A stretch of DNA of 64,000 nt from Epiperipatus broadwayi (GCA_028023455.1 JAQFVV010006208.1:5192963-5256962), one strand, 5' to 3'; shown: positions 10,586 through 22,165, counted from the stretch's first letter. Translations and numbers: made by a program. The notes: generated by a model not told the origin, from the letters alone.

Positions 10586-13011
10586 ATTTCTTTTAACAGT
10601 CATAATATAAGAAGATTTTTAATAAGGAAGCTAATGTGAAATGTATTGTTTCTTTCTTATAGATTGGCTATGCATAATAAAATGAAGTGATGTTTATATT
10701 AAAAATAAGCATGCATGTGTTACATTAACAATTAAAAAATACTGTCTGTAGAAAATTTACCTAATTAAAATAAGGCAATTTTAAAAGAAAATATCCTTAA
10801 TGATATTTAAAGGAGAGAAGACACTAGGAAGGCTGTTGTCTTACCATGATTGATAATAAAATTCTGTGATACTGGAAATAAGTAATTTCAAATCAGTTCA
10901 AAGTTATATTAAATGGAGGACACTCATAGCATAAAATTGTGTAATCAAATTATAATATTTCGAGTAAGCCACATTTTATTGAAATTTTAATCTCGAATGA
11001 AATAAATTATTGTTGAAAGATGTTTGTCAATAAGTAATTAGAAAACAAGTAATTAAAACATGATTTGATAATATAAAAAGAAGAAAGGCATTTCTTTATT
11101 TTAAAAAAAATACATTAATGTGATTGTAGGGCTATGTAATAAACAATGGATAACAAAAGTCAAAGTGAGGCTATTTATATAAAGGACATCACATGATCAC
11201 CATTTTTCCGAAGGAATTTAGCTGAAAGTTAAAAGCAATAGTTTTTTTTTTTGTTCTTACATTTTTGATAAACAAAGTTGCTGAGATAATAAGAAGTCTG
11301 TGCGAATATAATTTTTTCTGAGAGAGAAAGGAAAAAATGGAGAGAGCTAATTCTATTAGTTACTTTGGTATAGGTTTTAGTAATCCTGTAAATTGAGAAA
11401 TAGCAGATGACTTTTTTTAACTAGAAAGACAGCAATCTGAGATATTCAATGGCAAAAATATCCTGAAATTAAAGATATTGATCAGCTACTGTTAAGTAAT
11501 TAGCTGAGGAAATTCACAGAGTTCAGGAAATTAATATTTATAATCTTTTTAAAATCTCTATTGTAAAAGCAAAGTCAACATAGCAATTTTTTTTTATCAA
11601 ACTAGATACCAGCAGTAAGGAATAAACTTTAATTTTTAAGGAAGCTAAATATTACAGCCATGAATATGATTTCTTAATAAGTGTATATGATGTGATGTAC
11701 TATGGTTTCTCCTTTTTCGGAGTTGGGAATCTCTCAGCCACTATGCTCAGAGAAACGTGTTTACCAAACCCTCCATACAGTAGTGCCATCAAGTGCAAAC
11801 CTTCACAATCAATGATTGCAGGAAGGTTTGTGTATAAAATCCCTATCTAGTGCCTACTTATCCAACATTTCCAGACTAAATTCTAGTTTGTGGCTTTTAT
11901 TTGAGAGGGCTATACCTACATAGGAATTTTACGCACAAATCTTCCTGCATCCATTGATGTTTTGAATATGATTTCTTAACAAGAAAATTCAAATGCTGAC
12001 CTATATGCTAGCTAAATATTTCTAAATTGTTGAACGTTATTTAAATGAAATCATTAAATATTTAAGAAATAAATTAATTTAATAAAACAAACTTTTATTG
12101 ATTTATTTTGATAATCATTTTGTCGAATTTTTTAAAAAAAATTTAGAATATATTAATATATGTTTTATTAAAGCATTGAAAATAATGTTTAACTATTAAC
12201 TATTTGTCAAATGAAGAGAGAGTAAATTATAATAAAAGGATTATATTATTTAAAATTAAACACATGTTAATTTTCTATATTAATTTAATATGCGGAGGCA
12301 TGTTATAAAGACCCTTTCTTATGTACAGACTGAATCAGATTATTGTGAGTCAGGATACAAAGAAAATGGAACTCAATCTAAATCAAAATTATTTCTTTAT
12401 TTTGTCATAAGAAATTGGTGAATATTGATTATCATGAATTGTGCAAGCTTTCACATTTATCCTGTTACAATATATAAACATTGCAGTATATACACACACA
12501 CTGAGCATACTATTAGAATGGGGTACTAATTAATTGGAGGAGAGGCGACTTGCTGCATTATGCTATTATGATTTTATTTTAATTAGTTTTAATTTATGTG
12601 AAGTTTATTTTATCAATGGATATGCAAGGTTCAACTATTTGTATTGTTTGGAAACCAATCGATTCTTGTTTATTTCATGATCAGAGAGAGGGACACCAAA
12701 TATTTAATTTATCTAGGATGTCACAAAAGCTCATCAGAGCTCTGCATATACATGTATATACACACCCACAAAATCACTTTTTATAAGAAATGCATGAAAT
12801 AAAGTTTAACATTTCATTGTACTCTTAAATTGCAAGTGAAATAACACTTAATTGTCATTGACTTTATGTCATTCTGTTTTTGTTACCTTTTGTTTTAAAT
12901 TTATTATAACAGACTTTGTTATATTATTTTATAAAGTTATATTTTCTAATAAGAAACAGTGGTTTTTTTTTCCAGTTATAATTATAGTTTTATATATATA
13001 TCTTTATTCAG
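10586..13011. other. Intron with a decayed HR1 fragment, otherwise unrecognised
   Basis: A partial, mutated HR1 copy lies at about 11755-11965 (CCTCCATACAGTAGTGCC to CTTCCTGCATCCATTGAT). The rest is AT-rich and featureless to me. The acceptor tract ends TTTATTCAG at 13011. Confidence 0.55.
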
Positions 13012-13308
13012 ATAAACCCCAATCCGTGAAGAATGTTACAGTAATGGACATTACAGCAGAAAGTGTTGTATTACATTGGGAATGTCCCAGTGATGATGGT
13101 GGTAGTAAAATTACTGGATATTTGATAGAAAAGAAAGAACTCAATAAAGAAAACTGGATGAAAGTTGGAATAGCCAAACAAATTCCTTTTACTGTGCCTC
13201 AGCTTGATGAAGGCGTTGAATATTTCTTTAGAATCACAGCTGAAAATATTTATGGTTCCAGTGAACCTTGTGAGAGTACTGAACCAGTTAAAGCTAAAAA
13301 CCCATATG
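13012..13308 (+). CDS. Fibronectin type III domain exon (Fn1, copy 1) of giant titin-like muscle protein
   Basis: This 297-base exon, phase 1 on both sides, encodes about 99 residues beginning DKPQSVKNVTV. Fn3 hallmarks are LHWECPSDDGGSKITGY (Trp of strand B and the DGG-I-Y segment), EYFFRITAEN in strand F and the closing EPVKAKNPYG linker typical of titin and twitchin Fn3 domains. It is separated from the next Fn3 exon by only 87 bases. The paralogue at 46410-46706 has the same length. The open frame upstream to 12852 translates a hydrophobic stretch, but this is intron read through before the AG at 13010-13011. Confidence 0.95.
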
Positions 13309-13395
13309 GTAAATAGTTATCATTTAACTTTTAAAAAATTATAATTTTTAAAATATAACTTAATTAATTCTAATTTATTTTAAATTTATTTATAG

Positions 13396-13698
13396 ACAAA
13401 CCAGGTTCACCAAGTAAACCAATAGTGTCAGAGATAACCAAAAATTCAGCAGTTGTATCATGGCAACCACCTGAAAGTGATGGAAATAGTCCTATTACGG
13501 GATATCACGTAGAACGATGCCAGATTCCTAGTGGCAAGTGGATAAAAACCACAAAAAAATCTATTTTAGAAACATGTTTTAAGGTGACTGATTTATTTGA
13601 AGAATTGGATTATCAATTTAGAATTTTAACTGAAAATAAAGCTGGTCTTGGAGAACCAAGTGAACCTTCAGAATGTATAACTGCTAAAGATCCTTTTG
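13396..13698 (+). CDS. Fibronectin type III domain exon (Fn2, copy 1) of giant titin-like muscle protein
   Basis: A 303-base exon with acceptor TTTATAG and donor GTATAT, phase 1 on both sides. It encodes about 101 residues beginning DKPGSPSKP. The core motifs are VSWQPPESDGNSPITGY, KVTDLFEELDYQFRI and ENKAGLGEPSEPS, ending TAKDPFG. Aligned without gaps to the paralogue at 54759-55061, I count about 48 identical residues in about 102. This is a cytoplasmic Fn3 domain of the type that alternates with Ig domains along sarcomeric filaments. Confidence 0.95.
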
Positions 13699-14124
13699 GT
13701 ATATATTTTTTTAAATTTATATTTTTCAATTTTTAAAATAATTACAGATTTTAATAAATCAAGATTGTAATACAGATTTTAAAGAATGATTTTATGCATG
13801 TTTGTAATTGGTTACCTTGACAACAAGTTGAAATTGTTGATTGTTATTGATATTGGGATTCTCTGCATGTTGACTGATTTTAATGATTAATATAATGCAA
13901 AATTTAATATACTTTCAATGTTACTGACTACTATTGTAATTAATCATAATTAAGTTCTCATACTAATTTTATTTCAAACCTGTAGTATAGTTTTATGTTA
14001 CAATAGGGTGTATAACTTTCAAAATTTGCTATACTTAAAATCTGGCACTACAAAGATCTTCATTTTTTATTACAATGAAGTCAGTGCATTTATTAAAATT
14101 ATATACATATATTTTTTATTTTAG

Positions 14125-14430
14125 TCAAACCAAAAGCTCCAAGTACTCCACAAGTAGTCAATTATAATAAAAATGCAATTACAATCAAATGGGATGAACC
14201 TGAAGATGATGGTGGCAGTCCTATATTTAATTATGTCATTGAAAGACGTGATAATGTTGGTTTAAAATGGGTTACATTCAATACAGATTTTGAAATAAAT
14301 GAAACTCACTACACTGTAACAAGCTTAATTGAAGGTTTAGAATATGAGTTCAGAGTGATTGCTCAAAATGCTGCAGGTATGGGGGAGCCCTCACTACCAT
14401 CCAAATCCACCAAAGCCAAGGCACCATTTG
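14125..14430 (+). CDS. Fibronectin type III domain exon (Fn3, copy 1) of giant titin-like muscle protein
   Basis: A 306-base exon with acceptor TTTTAG and donor GTAAGC, phase 1 on both sides. It encodes about 102 residues beginning VKPKAPSTPQVV. It contains IKWDEPEDDGGSPIFNYVIE, a WVTF strand C', LIEGLEYEFRVIAQN and the KAKAPFG end. It has no ATG-initiated frame of its own, so it is easily overlooked. Position and length match the exon at 61058-61363. It is the last domain of super-repeat copy 1; the next domain is an Ig (19164). Confidence 0.94.
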
Positions 14431-14499
14431 GTAAGCTATTACAATTTATTCAATGCTTTGCATCATGGTATTTAAGATAATATTAATATCATTTATGTT

Positions 14500-14720
14500 C
14501 TTTATTACTTTTTATAATTCTTTTTACAACCCATTATTGACAGTTTCGATTGCCCCAGCAACCTTCTTCAGAACTATAACAAACAATACAAATACATGAA
14601 TACAATTATGCATGAACATATAATTTTACATGTTATATATATTCTATCTTATAATCATTATTTATATACCCACATATATCTTTATATATCTCTCTATATA
14701 ATTATTCCTTTTTTATATAT
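14500..14720 (-). mobile_element. Family PB repeat (Penelope-like terminal sequence)
   Basis: It contains TTTTTACAACCCATTATTGA, then the complement of CTGAAGAAGGTTGCTGG...GAAAC, ACAATACAAATACATGAA and the TATATACCCACATATATC tail. The same family recurs at 21871, 49459, 51789/52676 and 53215. The CTGAAGAAG..GAAAC pattern is typical of Penelope-like element terminal repeats. Confidence 0.7.
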
Positions 14721-14762
14721 TTGTAATTATAAATTTATTTAACGCACATTGATTACGTAAGT

Positions 14763-14950
14763 AATATTTACTAAGGCAATAAACCTCAAGAATGTGCACT
14801 TGAAAATGTGATGGTAGGGATCTCTACAGGTCTTAATCACAAGCTTATTCTTTTCTTCCAAAGCGTAAGCTTGTGGTTAAGACCTGTAGAGGTCCCTATC
14901 TTCGCATTTTCAAATGCACATTCTTGAGGTTTATTGCCTTAGTAAATATT
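14763..14950. repeat. Near-perfect palindrome
   Basis: Arms of about 85 bases (AATATTTACTAAGGCAATAA ... GGTCTTAATCACAAGCTTA, and its inverse from about 14866) surround a loop of roughly 18 bases. No other copy was seen in the window. Confidence 0.8.
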
Positions 14951-16130
14951 CTTTTTTATATATTGCACATTTTAATCTTTTTATAATCTATATTTATTAA
15001 TCAATACTTTCTATAATCATATATATATATTATTTTCATTTCATTTATTTTTTATTTATTCTTATTAATTTTTTTAAATATTTAACTCTAACATTATATA
15101 TTCATATTTTTATATTTAACATTATTATTCATTATATTAACATTCAGTATGTATTTTCTTTAATCTATATTATTATTTTTAACATTATTTTATACTTATC
15201 TTCTGCTTATATTTCCAAATCTTAATTGCTATCAATTCAAACTTTTAAATTTTGCAATTATATTTTAGTAGCTCTCTCTTTCTATTTTTTATATAATTAA
15301 ATTTTTTTTTTTATTATGTCAAAAATTTTTTCAGGCCCAAATTGAATTTATGATAATACTTAATCTATTATTTTAAAGCAAATTTTTTAAATAAAATAGA
15401 AGTTCATTATATTTTCAAAAGTAGTTTTATTCAGGGAATATATTTGATATTAATACATTAAATATTGTTTAGTAGATAGATACATATTTGGAACCTAGAT
15501 TAATATAACATTGCTGATGTGTTAGTTCTGCATAACCATGTAAGTCCTATGCTCTATATTTCATTATCCTCTGTAACTTGGCAGGCTTTGGGAAGTATAG
15601 GGATTTGAAAAAGACTGCAGGTTTTTTCGAACAGGAATTTGGATGAAAGGATCTTGTCTTTTTCATGAATTTGCCCTAAGAATTTAATGAATAAATTGAT
15701 TAAACTCTGTTAATGCAGCAATATTTTTTTTATAAAATAATAACTACAATTTTTAATGTAATTTTTTTTTTTTAAAATTTAGAAATTGTTTTGATATATG
15801 TTTACATTTTGTAGATGTTTATATTTATTTATTTATAAATAAGAGCTCATCTTTATGTTTCAAGCATTTTATTGCAGATATTGGGGAAAAAACTATGACA
15901 GTTGTTTCCAGTTACTGCAATTAAATGTTTGAAATGTGAAAATGAATATAAAAAAATGAAAGGATTTTTTTTTTTTAAAGAAAAAAGAAATTATCATACT
16001 TCCATTTAAAAAAATCATATAAATATGTTTGAACTTTACTAAAATTAAAGTCTATATCTACAGTTGAATGAAATATAATGTTTTATAATCTAATATAAAC
16101 CAATTAACAATGATTTTAGTATATATATAG
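14951..16130. other. T-rich intron sequence
   Basis: Low-complexity T- and AT-rich DNA (for example at 15000-15330). No coding sequence or shared repeat was recognised. Confidence 0.5.
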
Positions 16131-16285
16131 TGGTTTCCAAGAGATTGTAAAAGACCCAGAAAGAGACCACATGTGAGATGGATGGATGAAATAAGAAAGT
16201 GTTCAGGGGTCAGAGAAGATGGATTGAACTTGGAAAGACCTTCATCTGCAGTGGATTGATAATGGTTGATGATGATGATGATTGA
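16131..16285 (+). mobile_element. LINE 3' tail encoding a conserved C-terminal motif
   Basis: One frame reads RDCKRPRKRPHVRWMDEIRK followed by CSGVREDGLNLERPSSAVD and a stop. This is the KRxRGRPxxRWxDDI-type C-terminus found in many invertebrate endonuclease/reverse-transcriptase LINEs. The stop is followed by a TGATGATGATGATG simple repeat, a usual 3' end of such elements. It is only about 150 bases long, a 5'-truncated fragment. Confidence 0.7.
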
Positions 16286-17149
16286 AAGATAATTATTATG
16301 AATAAGTATTTTCTGAAAAATATAGAACTTATGAAATCAATTTGGATCTATAAATATATTCAAGTGAATAGTTAAAAAAAAAAAAATTAAAACATATACT
16401 TCAGATTCATCAATGCATACACTTGCTTGTTGCTAATAATAGCATTGTACTGATGTTTTAGTTGGATTACATCGGTCAGTCGACTTTCTGGCAGTAAAAA
16501 TCATTCATGAACATTTATAATACCTAAAAATCAGAAAATATATATAGCATTTAAAAATAATTTACATTAGAAGACAGATAACTAAACTGATAGATGAAAG
16601 ATAAATGCATATTTAAAAAATGTCTTCAAATTATAAATTGATCTCTAAATAGAATGAAATAAATTGTAGACATAAACTAATTAGTCTTCATCAACCGTTT
16701 GCCTCTAAGGCCAGATTTTATTTCATTTTTTTACTAATCTCTCTATTTCTTGCTTTATTCTAGAACTGAATCATTAAGAAAATGAATTAAATTACAATAC
16801 TGATCTAGTTGAGCAATAATTCAGCATTATTATTTGAAAATAAGATTGATGATTTAGAAAAATCTCTTATTGATTGATTTTAGGTAATAATATTTTATAA
16901 TCATCATCGAACATAACAAATTCTAATATCTTGTATTTAAAGTAATATTGTTTCAGCTTTTAGATATTATGGTTTATAAAATATAATTAACTTATCAAAA
17001 TGATATGACATATAATGTAAGATTACTGTATTTCAATTCATATTGATTATATAATTTAAGAATATTTTTTCAATAAGGATAAAAAAATGTATATGTTTAA
17101 AATTTAGCAAAATCTACTACTAAAGAAAATCCATTATTAAAATTTAATA
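16286..17149. other. Intron sequence, nothing recognised
   Basis: AT-rich DNA without repeats shared in this window and without coding signals. Confidence 0.5.
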
Positions 17150-17490
17150 TTATGAGCATCCTAATAGCTCTAAACAAGCTTTTCCGATAAATGCCGCAAA
17201 AGAAAGCATTTAAAATCTCTATCTAGAATTACTCCTATCCCCAAACCGGTTTCAAGCTAATGGCTCTCATCAGTGAGTTGCTAGGACATTTAGACAGTAG
17301 ATCTAAAATACCAACTCAAGCCCGGAATTCTCTAAAATACCAACTTGAGCCCAGAATTTATTTAATACTTAACTATTGAGTAGAAAATCTGAAATTTTCA
17401 GACATCTATATGTCTTCAAATCCAGTTATTATATTACGTGTATAATACAAGCTTATTAAATTAAGTCATGTGGTGCATGACTTAATTTAA
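17150..17490. mobile_element. HR2 repeat copy (intact TTAA site)
   Basis: It shares AATAGCTCT..ACAAGCTTTT, CCCCAAACCGGTTTCAAGCT, AGAAAATCTGAAATTTTCAG and the end AAGTCATGTGGTGCATGACTT with 6966-7446/8196-8226. At about 17451-17465 it keeps the undisrupted ATTAAATTAAG that is the insertion target at 7447. A short internal duplication (AAAATACCAACTTGAGCCC type) is present at 17294-17350. Confidence 0.8.
17238..17277 (-). ncRNA. Hammerhead ribozyme-like core (HR2), most canonical stem II
   Basis: On the minus strand CUGAUGA (17273-17267) is followed by stem II GAGC-CAUUA-GCUU, closed by a G-U pair. GAAA (17253-17250), palindromic stem III ACCGGU, cleavage-site U (17244) and UGGGG, pairing with four bases of the upstream CUCA strand, follow. 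Every conserved core base is present. Confidence 0.65.
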
Positions 17491-17900
17491 TTACTATTAT
17501 TAAAATCATAATAAGTGCACATTATTTTTCCAATTACATATATTTTTTTTACCTTATAATATATTTGAAAGTAAGAAGTTGCACTTAATAATTTCAATTC
17601 TGTGCCAATTATGCTTTATATTTTAAATAATTTATACTTAAGACTTTGGTTCAAACTTCAATCTTAAATATAATCTTCAGGTATTTTTTTAGTGAAATTT
17701 CAACTTTAATTAAATTACAGATTTTGTTTTATGATAATAAAACTGATTTAAGTTTAAAATATTTGATAATCATTAGTATATATGCAAAAAAAATTATTTT
17801 ACTATCATGAAAGGTTCTATATTTTTACATGGCATGGTTTTATGAATTAGATACATGTATTTGGCTGTTATATTTGATTGTTAATGATTATATATATATG

Positions 17901-18255
17901 TAATAACTAATTATAATTGCAAAGTGGAATTATCTACCTCCCACTGGGATATAATAATGTCAAAAACCAATGAAAAGATGGAATGATACCATTCTATTTT
18001 TGAGCTCTGTTGTTATAAAAATTTAGTTTTTTGACTTGGTTTTAAAATTATATGGTGAATTTTGTCTGTTGTTTTAATTTATATACAGACAAAATTCACC
18101 ATGTAATTTAACAACGAAGTAAAAAATTAAGCTTATATAACAACAGAGCCCAAAGATAGAATGGTATCATTCTAACTTTGCATTGGTTTTGATGTTACAT
18201 GATTCCGTGGGAGATAGTTACTTCCATTTTGTAATTACAAATATTTAGAAGTTAC
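17901..18255. repeat. Long palindrome (fold-back element)
   Basis: The left arm (ATTATAATTGCAAAGTGGAA, CCAATGAAAAGATGGAATGA, TCTGTTGTTATA, TGGTGAATTTTGTCTG) is repeated inverted from about 18085. Each arm is about 150 bases with scattered mismatches and a small central loop. No coding sequence. Confidence 0.8.
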
Positions 18256-18821
18256 GATTATTTATTTATTAATATAAAATAATTATGTATTGTATTTAGG
18301 ATTTTATTTTATATGTTACAAATGCATGTTTACTAAAGTAATGGTTAAAAAAATGAAAAAGAATATGTATATTTGGTTTATATAAGTCTACTTACATTTA
18401 TATTCTATCAATAATTAATTTTATATGAATTTATATTTTATTGTATTAATTGTAAATATTATTTTAATTTATCTATTTTTATTTTATAATCAAGATATTA
18501 ATTTGAAAAACTTCTTTCTCTTTTCTTGATTCTATCATAAAATTATATTTTGCAAATGTTACGAATATGACAAAATGGTCAAAAGCATGCTAAGCAGTCA
18601 ATGAAATAAATTCATATAAAGCTTACTTTTTCTGTGTTTAAAACATGTATATAATTTTATGATATAAATCATTGTATATATGTTAGGTTTAGATTTATCA
18701 AAAAAGAACTCTGTAGTATATATGAAAAAAAAATGTATTTCTGATAAACAATTCATTTGTTGTTGATTATTATATCGAATTATTCAGAAATATGACTAAA
18801 TTCACCACTTCCTTTATTTTG

Positions 18822-19075
18822 CCGTAATATCTTATATAAATACAATTTATCCATTACTTTGAACACTATTTAGCAAAAACCTTTTATTGACCTATATATA
18901 ACATACACAATCTTACATTTTGATTGTCCTGCAATCTTCTTCAGAGCCACTATGTATCTGAAGAAGACTGCCGGTCAGTTGAAACACAATATTTTGCATG
19001 CATATAAGTCAATAAAGGTTTTTGCTAAAAAGTGTTTAAAGTAGTGGATAAATTGTATATGAATTATTATTATTA
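18822..19075. repeat. Fold-back repeat with CTGAAGAAG..GAAAC core
   Basis: Arms of roughly 70 bases (AATACAATTTATCCATTACT to AAAACCTTTTATTGAC, and the inverse at 19007-19075) enclose a centre with CTGAAGAAGACTGCC and GAAACAC at about 18957-18986. It ends about 90 bases before the exon at 19164. Probably a Penelope-like terminal fragment. Confidence 0.7.
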
Positions 19076-19163
19076 ATGAACATTAGTTCTTTTATGGATC
19101 TTAAATTCTTAATTGGCATATGTTTAATAATTCTTATATTAATAACATTTTTTTATTAAATAG

Positions 19164-19275
19164 TTGCTAAACCCCCGACAGTGATAAAAAAATTAAATGA
19201 CGTTAAAGTTTATGTTGGTAAAGATGTTACTCTTCAATGCAAATTTGGAGGTGATCCTTTGCCTACAGTCATGTG
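19164..19275 (+). CDS. First half of Ig I-set domain (Ig-a, copy 2) of giant titin-like muscle protein
   Basis: A 112-base exon with acceptor TTAAATAG and donor GTAAGT. It encodes VAKPPTVIKKLNDVKVYVGK followed by DVTLQCKFGGDPLPTVMW, that is strands A to C of an Ig domain with the first Cys and the GDPLPTVMW core. The final codon is split: TG here and G in the next exon give the invariant Trp, so this intron is phase 2, unlike all the others. The exon is too short to show up as an open reading frame. It opens super-repeat copy 2. Confidence 0.92.
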
Positions 19276-19388
19276 GTAAGTAATTATAACTACTATGATA
19301 TATTCAAATATACTGAAAAAATTATTAAATGGGTATAATTTTTTTATGCGGATTTTATATCAGAAAAAATATTTAAATTTTTATTCAG

Positions 19389-19561
19389 GTATATTGATGG
19401 AAAAGAACTTGAATCTAGTGATAAACTCTTAATGACTTGTATAGAAGATACAGCAACAATGGTTATTGTTAAAGCTAGCATTGAGGATTCTGGAAAGTAC
19501 GTCTGCGAAGCAAAAAATCAAGCGGGGACTATTGAGACAGTATCCCAAGTAACAATTCAAG
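19389..19561 (+). CDS. Second half of Ig I-set domain (Ig-a, copy 2) of giant titin-like muscle protein
   Basis: A 173-base exon separated from the first half by a 113-base intron. It continues YIDGKELESSDKLLM and contains TATMVIVKASIEDSGKYVCE, so the DSGKYxC motif and second Cys are both present. It ends SQVTIQ with donor GTATAT at phase 1. The complete domain is 285 coding bases (95 residues). This is the only domain here interrupted by an intron and one of two retaining both disulfide Cys in I-set positions. Its counterpart in copy 1 lies upstream of the window. Confidence 0.93.
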
Positions 19562-19757
19562 GTATATTCTTTTTACTTCAATAATAATATTTATGAATCT
19601 CATTCTTGTTTAAGATGAAATGAATTTTGAATTAAATTATTATTAAATCATTATAAATTTAAGTATTTAGTAAGTTAAGTCATCTGTATAATTTAGAAAT
19701 TTTTAGAAAATTTACTTTTGATTTTAGTTTAATATTCGTTCTATAATTATTTTGTAG

Positions 19758-20024
19758 AACCACCAGTTGAATTTGTTCAGGTCTTACCAAATGTTGAAGC
19801 TGTTGAAAAACAAAGTGCTAAATTAGTGTGTGAAATTTCCAGTGAAAAAGGTATTGTAGAATGGCTGAAAGAAACACGGACTCTTACAGAGGGAGAGAAA
19901 TACAACTTCATTGCTGAAGGCAGAAAAAGGATATTAATCATTAATAAAGTTACAATGGATGATGCAGGAAAATACAGCTGTTCCATTGATAACAACATTA
20001 CAACAGCTGAAATCAAAATCCTAG
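19758..20024 (+). CDS. Ig domain exon (Ig-b, copy 2) of giant titin-like muscle protein
   Basis: A 267-base, phase-1 exon with acceptor TTTGTAG and donor GTATAT. It encodes about 89 residues beginning EPPVEFVQVLPNVEAVEKQ. The first Cys (KLVCEISSEKG), core Trp (IVEWLKE), DDAGKYSC motif and second Cys are present. The compact GRKRILIINKVT segment resembles obscurin- and titin-type Ig domains. It follows Ig-a after a 196-base intron and precedes Ig-c. It shares the EPPVEF/EEPVEF start with Ig-c, suggesting that Ig-b and Ig-c arose from one another by duplication. Confidence 0.94.
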
Positions 20025-20084
20025 GTATATATTTTTAAGTGATATTACAATTATCCATACACATTTACACAATCATATCATTAA

Positions 20085-20600
20085 AATGAGTCAACACTTA
20101 GTCAATTCCAATAAAGAAAACAATCAACAATCTCAAACTGTTGTCAGGGCAACCTCCTTTTAACAATAATGGTAGAATCCACTTTTACTTATAGTCCAAT
20201 ATATTTATATAGATACCAAAGATTGCAACTTGACCACAGAGATTGAAATTATTGATACAGAGAAATTGAAATAAACATCATTAAACAGGTAAATATAACT
20301 TGTCTTGAATGCAGACTAATAAATAATCAATTATAACATTACAAACTGCAATTATAATTTTCAAATTGCACCCAGAGTATTATTTAAATAATAAGTGTAA
20401 TAATGCTCAAGGCTAAATGGGTTTATAAGTAATCATTAAAACCAATCAACACTTTGGCAATCCTAATATCAATAATTTAATCAACAAACTCAAACTGTTG
20501 TCAAAGCAACTTAGCACTATCATGCTTTCTTTGACTCTTACTTATATCCATTATTAGTATATTTTTATCCTACTTTGTACATGTGTGTTCTTTTAGAGTA
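20085..20600. repeat. Family F repeat, tandem partial dimer
   Basis: The motif CAATCAACAATCTCAAACTG followed by TTGTCAGGGCAAC (about 20128) recurs at about 20478 as CAACAAACTCAAACTGTTGT, with about 350 bases between. The same unit (ACATCATTAAACAGGTAAAT, CCACTTTTA..TATAGTC) is found at 55185-55590. Inverted or partial pieces lie at about 13795-13860 and 23740-23815. Confidence 0.7.
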
Positions 20601-21252
20601 AAAATAAAGCAAATTTAAGAAAATGTTCTTTCATATTTATTAAGACAATGAAATAGTATATTATTTTCCAGGTTTGCCAATTGTGAAGTGATGAAAAGTC
20701 AATAGTTTTACCTTCTACGAACAGCTAAATATTCCTTTACTGATCAATATTAAATAGTCTTGACTATAGGCTAATGAAATGCAAAAATCATCTTAAACCT
20801 GTTTGTAAGCTGAAAAAAGTTTAAGATTTTATCAAATATTGATTCAAACCCAGGTCATTGTGATATTAGAAAGTTACATTATAACTTCACCATATGACTA
20901 CTTTGTTCCATCCAACTTAGTTTTTGACCTGTCTCCTTCATTCCTTTGAACAAAAAAAAATTTTTTTTTAATATGAAATAATTTACTTTTTAAATGGCTG
21001 GGTTTTTTTTCCATTATTAACAAAATCAGGTTTTGTATCAGTTTTATTTAATGAATTTATATATGAATTTCTTATTGCTATAGATTTTTTTATTAGATTC
21101 AGCAATCATTTTTAATAAAATATTTATGCATTCTGGTACACTCCATGAAAAAGAAATTATTAGTTACATATAAGGGAAATAAAATAAAATAAAAAGGACA
21201 TTGGTAATATTTTTCAACAACTTAATAAATTCTGAATATTATCTTTAAAACA
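20601..21252. other. Intron sequence, nothing recognised
   Basis: AT-rich with A/T homopolymer runs near 20949 and 21003. No coding or shared-repeat signal. Confidence 0.45.
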
Positions 21253-21715
21253 GGCAAAACTCACTATACGTATTGCCACACACACATAGCTAGAGTAATC
21301 AATGGATGCCAGAAGGCTTGTGCATAAAATCCCCATCTAGTGCCTACTCATCCAATATCCCAAGACTAGTTTCTGGCTTGTGATCTTTGTCAGTGAGGAG
21401 CCTTGGATCTGAGAGCACTGCACCTAGATCCCCAGACTAGTTTTTGGCTTATGGCCTTCGTCAGTGAGGAGTCTTGGATCTGAGAGCACTGCACCTAGAT
21501 CCAAGGCTCCTTACTGACGAAGGCCACAAGCCAGAAACTAGTCTGGGGATATTGGATGAGTAGGCACTAGATGGGAATTTTATGCACAAGCCTTCTGGCA
21601 TCCAATGATTATTATAGCTTGCTGTGTGTGGCAATACAGAGTGAGTTCTGCTTGTTTTAACAACATTTATACACAAGCATAAGAGGTGGTGGTCTTGTGA
21701 TATTTATACGATTAT
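21253..21715. mobile_element. HR1 fold-back copy with partial duplication
   Basis: The left arm begins GGCAAAACTCACTATACG and includes two consecutive stretches ending in CTGAGAGCACTGCACCTAGA (about 21400 and 21480). The hammerhead-side part is therefore duplicated before the inverted right arm, which ends CAGAGTGAGTTCTGCTTG. The outer part continues to about 21715. Confidence 0.8.
21508..21549 (+). ncRNA. Hammerhead ribozyme-like core (HR1)
   Basis: UCCUUA, CUGACGA (21514-21520), stem II GGC/GCC, GAAA (21534-21537), ACUAGU, cleavage C (21543) and UGGGGA (21544-21549) are all present. Stem I pairs along six bases with G-U wobbles. Confidence 0.6.
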
Positions 21716-21870
21716 CTTTCAATCGAAATTCTAAGTATAAATATAAAAATAATTGCACGGAATTAGGTGCATAAATAAGGTAGTTTATTATTTATATATT
21801 CTGATTAATCCTATTCAATACACCTAAAAATAATGTTTTATCTCAAATATATATAGTGAATTATGAAGAA

Positions 21871-22165
21871 TTATAACTTTATCTTTCTTATTGCATTGTC
21901 AAATCATATAATATTAATATCATCTATATTCTTTATTTTTACAATGCTTTTTTACAACCCACTATTGACAGTTTTGATTGATGGTTTCGACTGCCTCAGC
22001 AATCTTCTTCAGAACTATTTAAATATTTGAATTGGGTTTGTTATAGTTCTGAAGAAGATTGCTGGGGCAATCAAAAGCATCAATAGTGGGTTGTAAAAAA
22101 GCATTGTAAAAAGTAATAAAGAATACAGATGATATTCATATTATATAGAATTATAAAAAAGATAA
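21871..22165. mobile_element. Family PB palindrome
   Basis: Two inverted PB copies: the left contains ACAATGCTTTTTTACAACCC and CAGCAATCTTCTTCAG, the right CTGAAGAAGATTGCTGGGGC and GGGTTGTAAAAAAGCATTGT. Part of the left copy (GTTTTGATTGATGG / GGTTTCGACTG) is internally duplicated. Confidence 0.8.

Noticed and set aside
12852-13011. Possible signal peptide or membrane segment upstream of Fn1, from an ATG at 12852
   Set aside because: The hydrophobic stretch is translated AT-rich intron. A strong acceptor at 13010-13011 in the right phase begins the exon, as in all sister exons.
19777-20016. Antisense frames over Ig exons (also 23966-24214, 28995-29321)
   Set aside because: Shadows of the coding exons; no splice or domain support.
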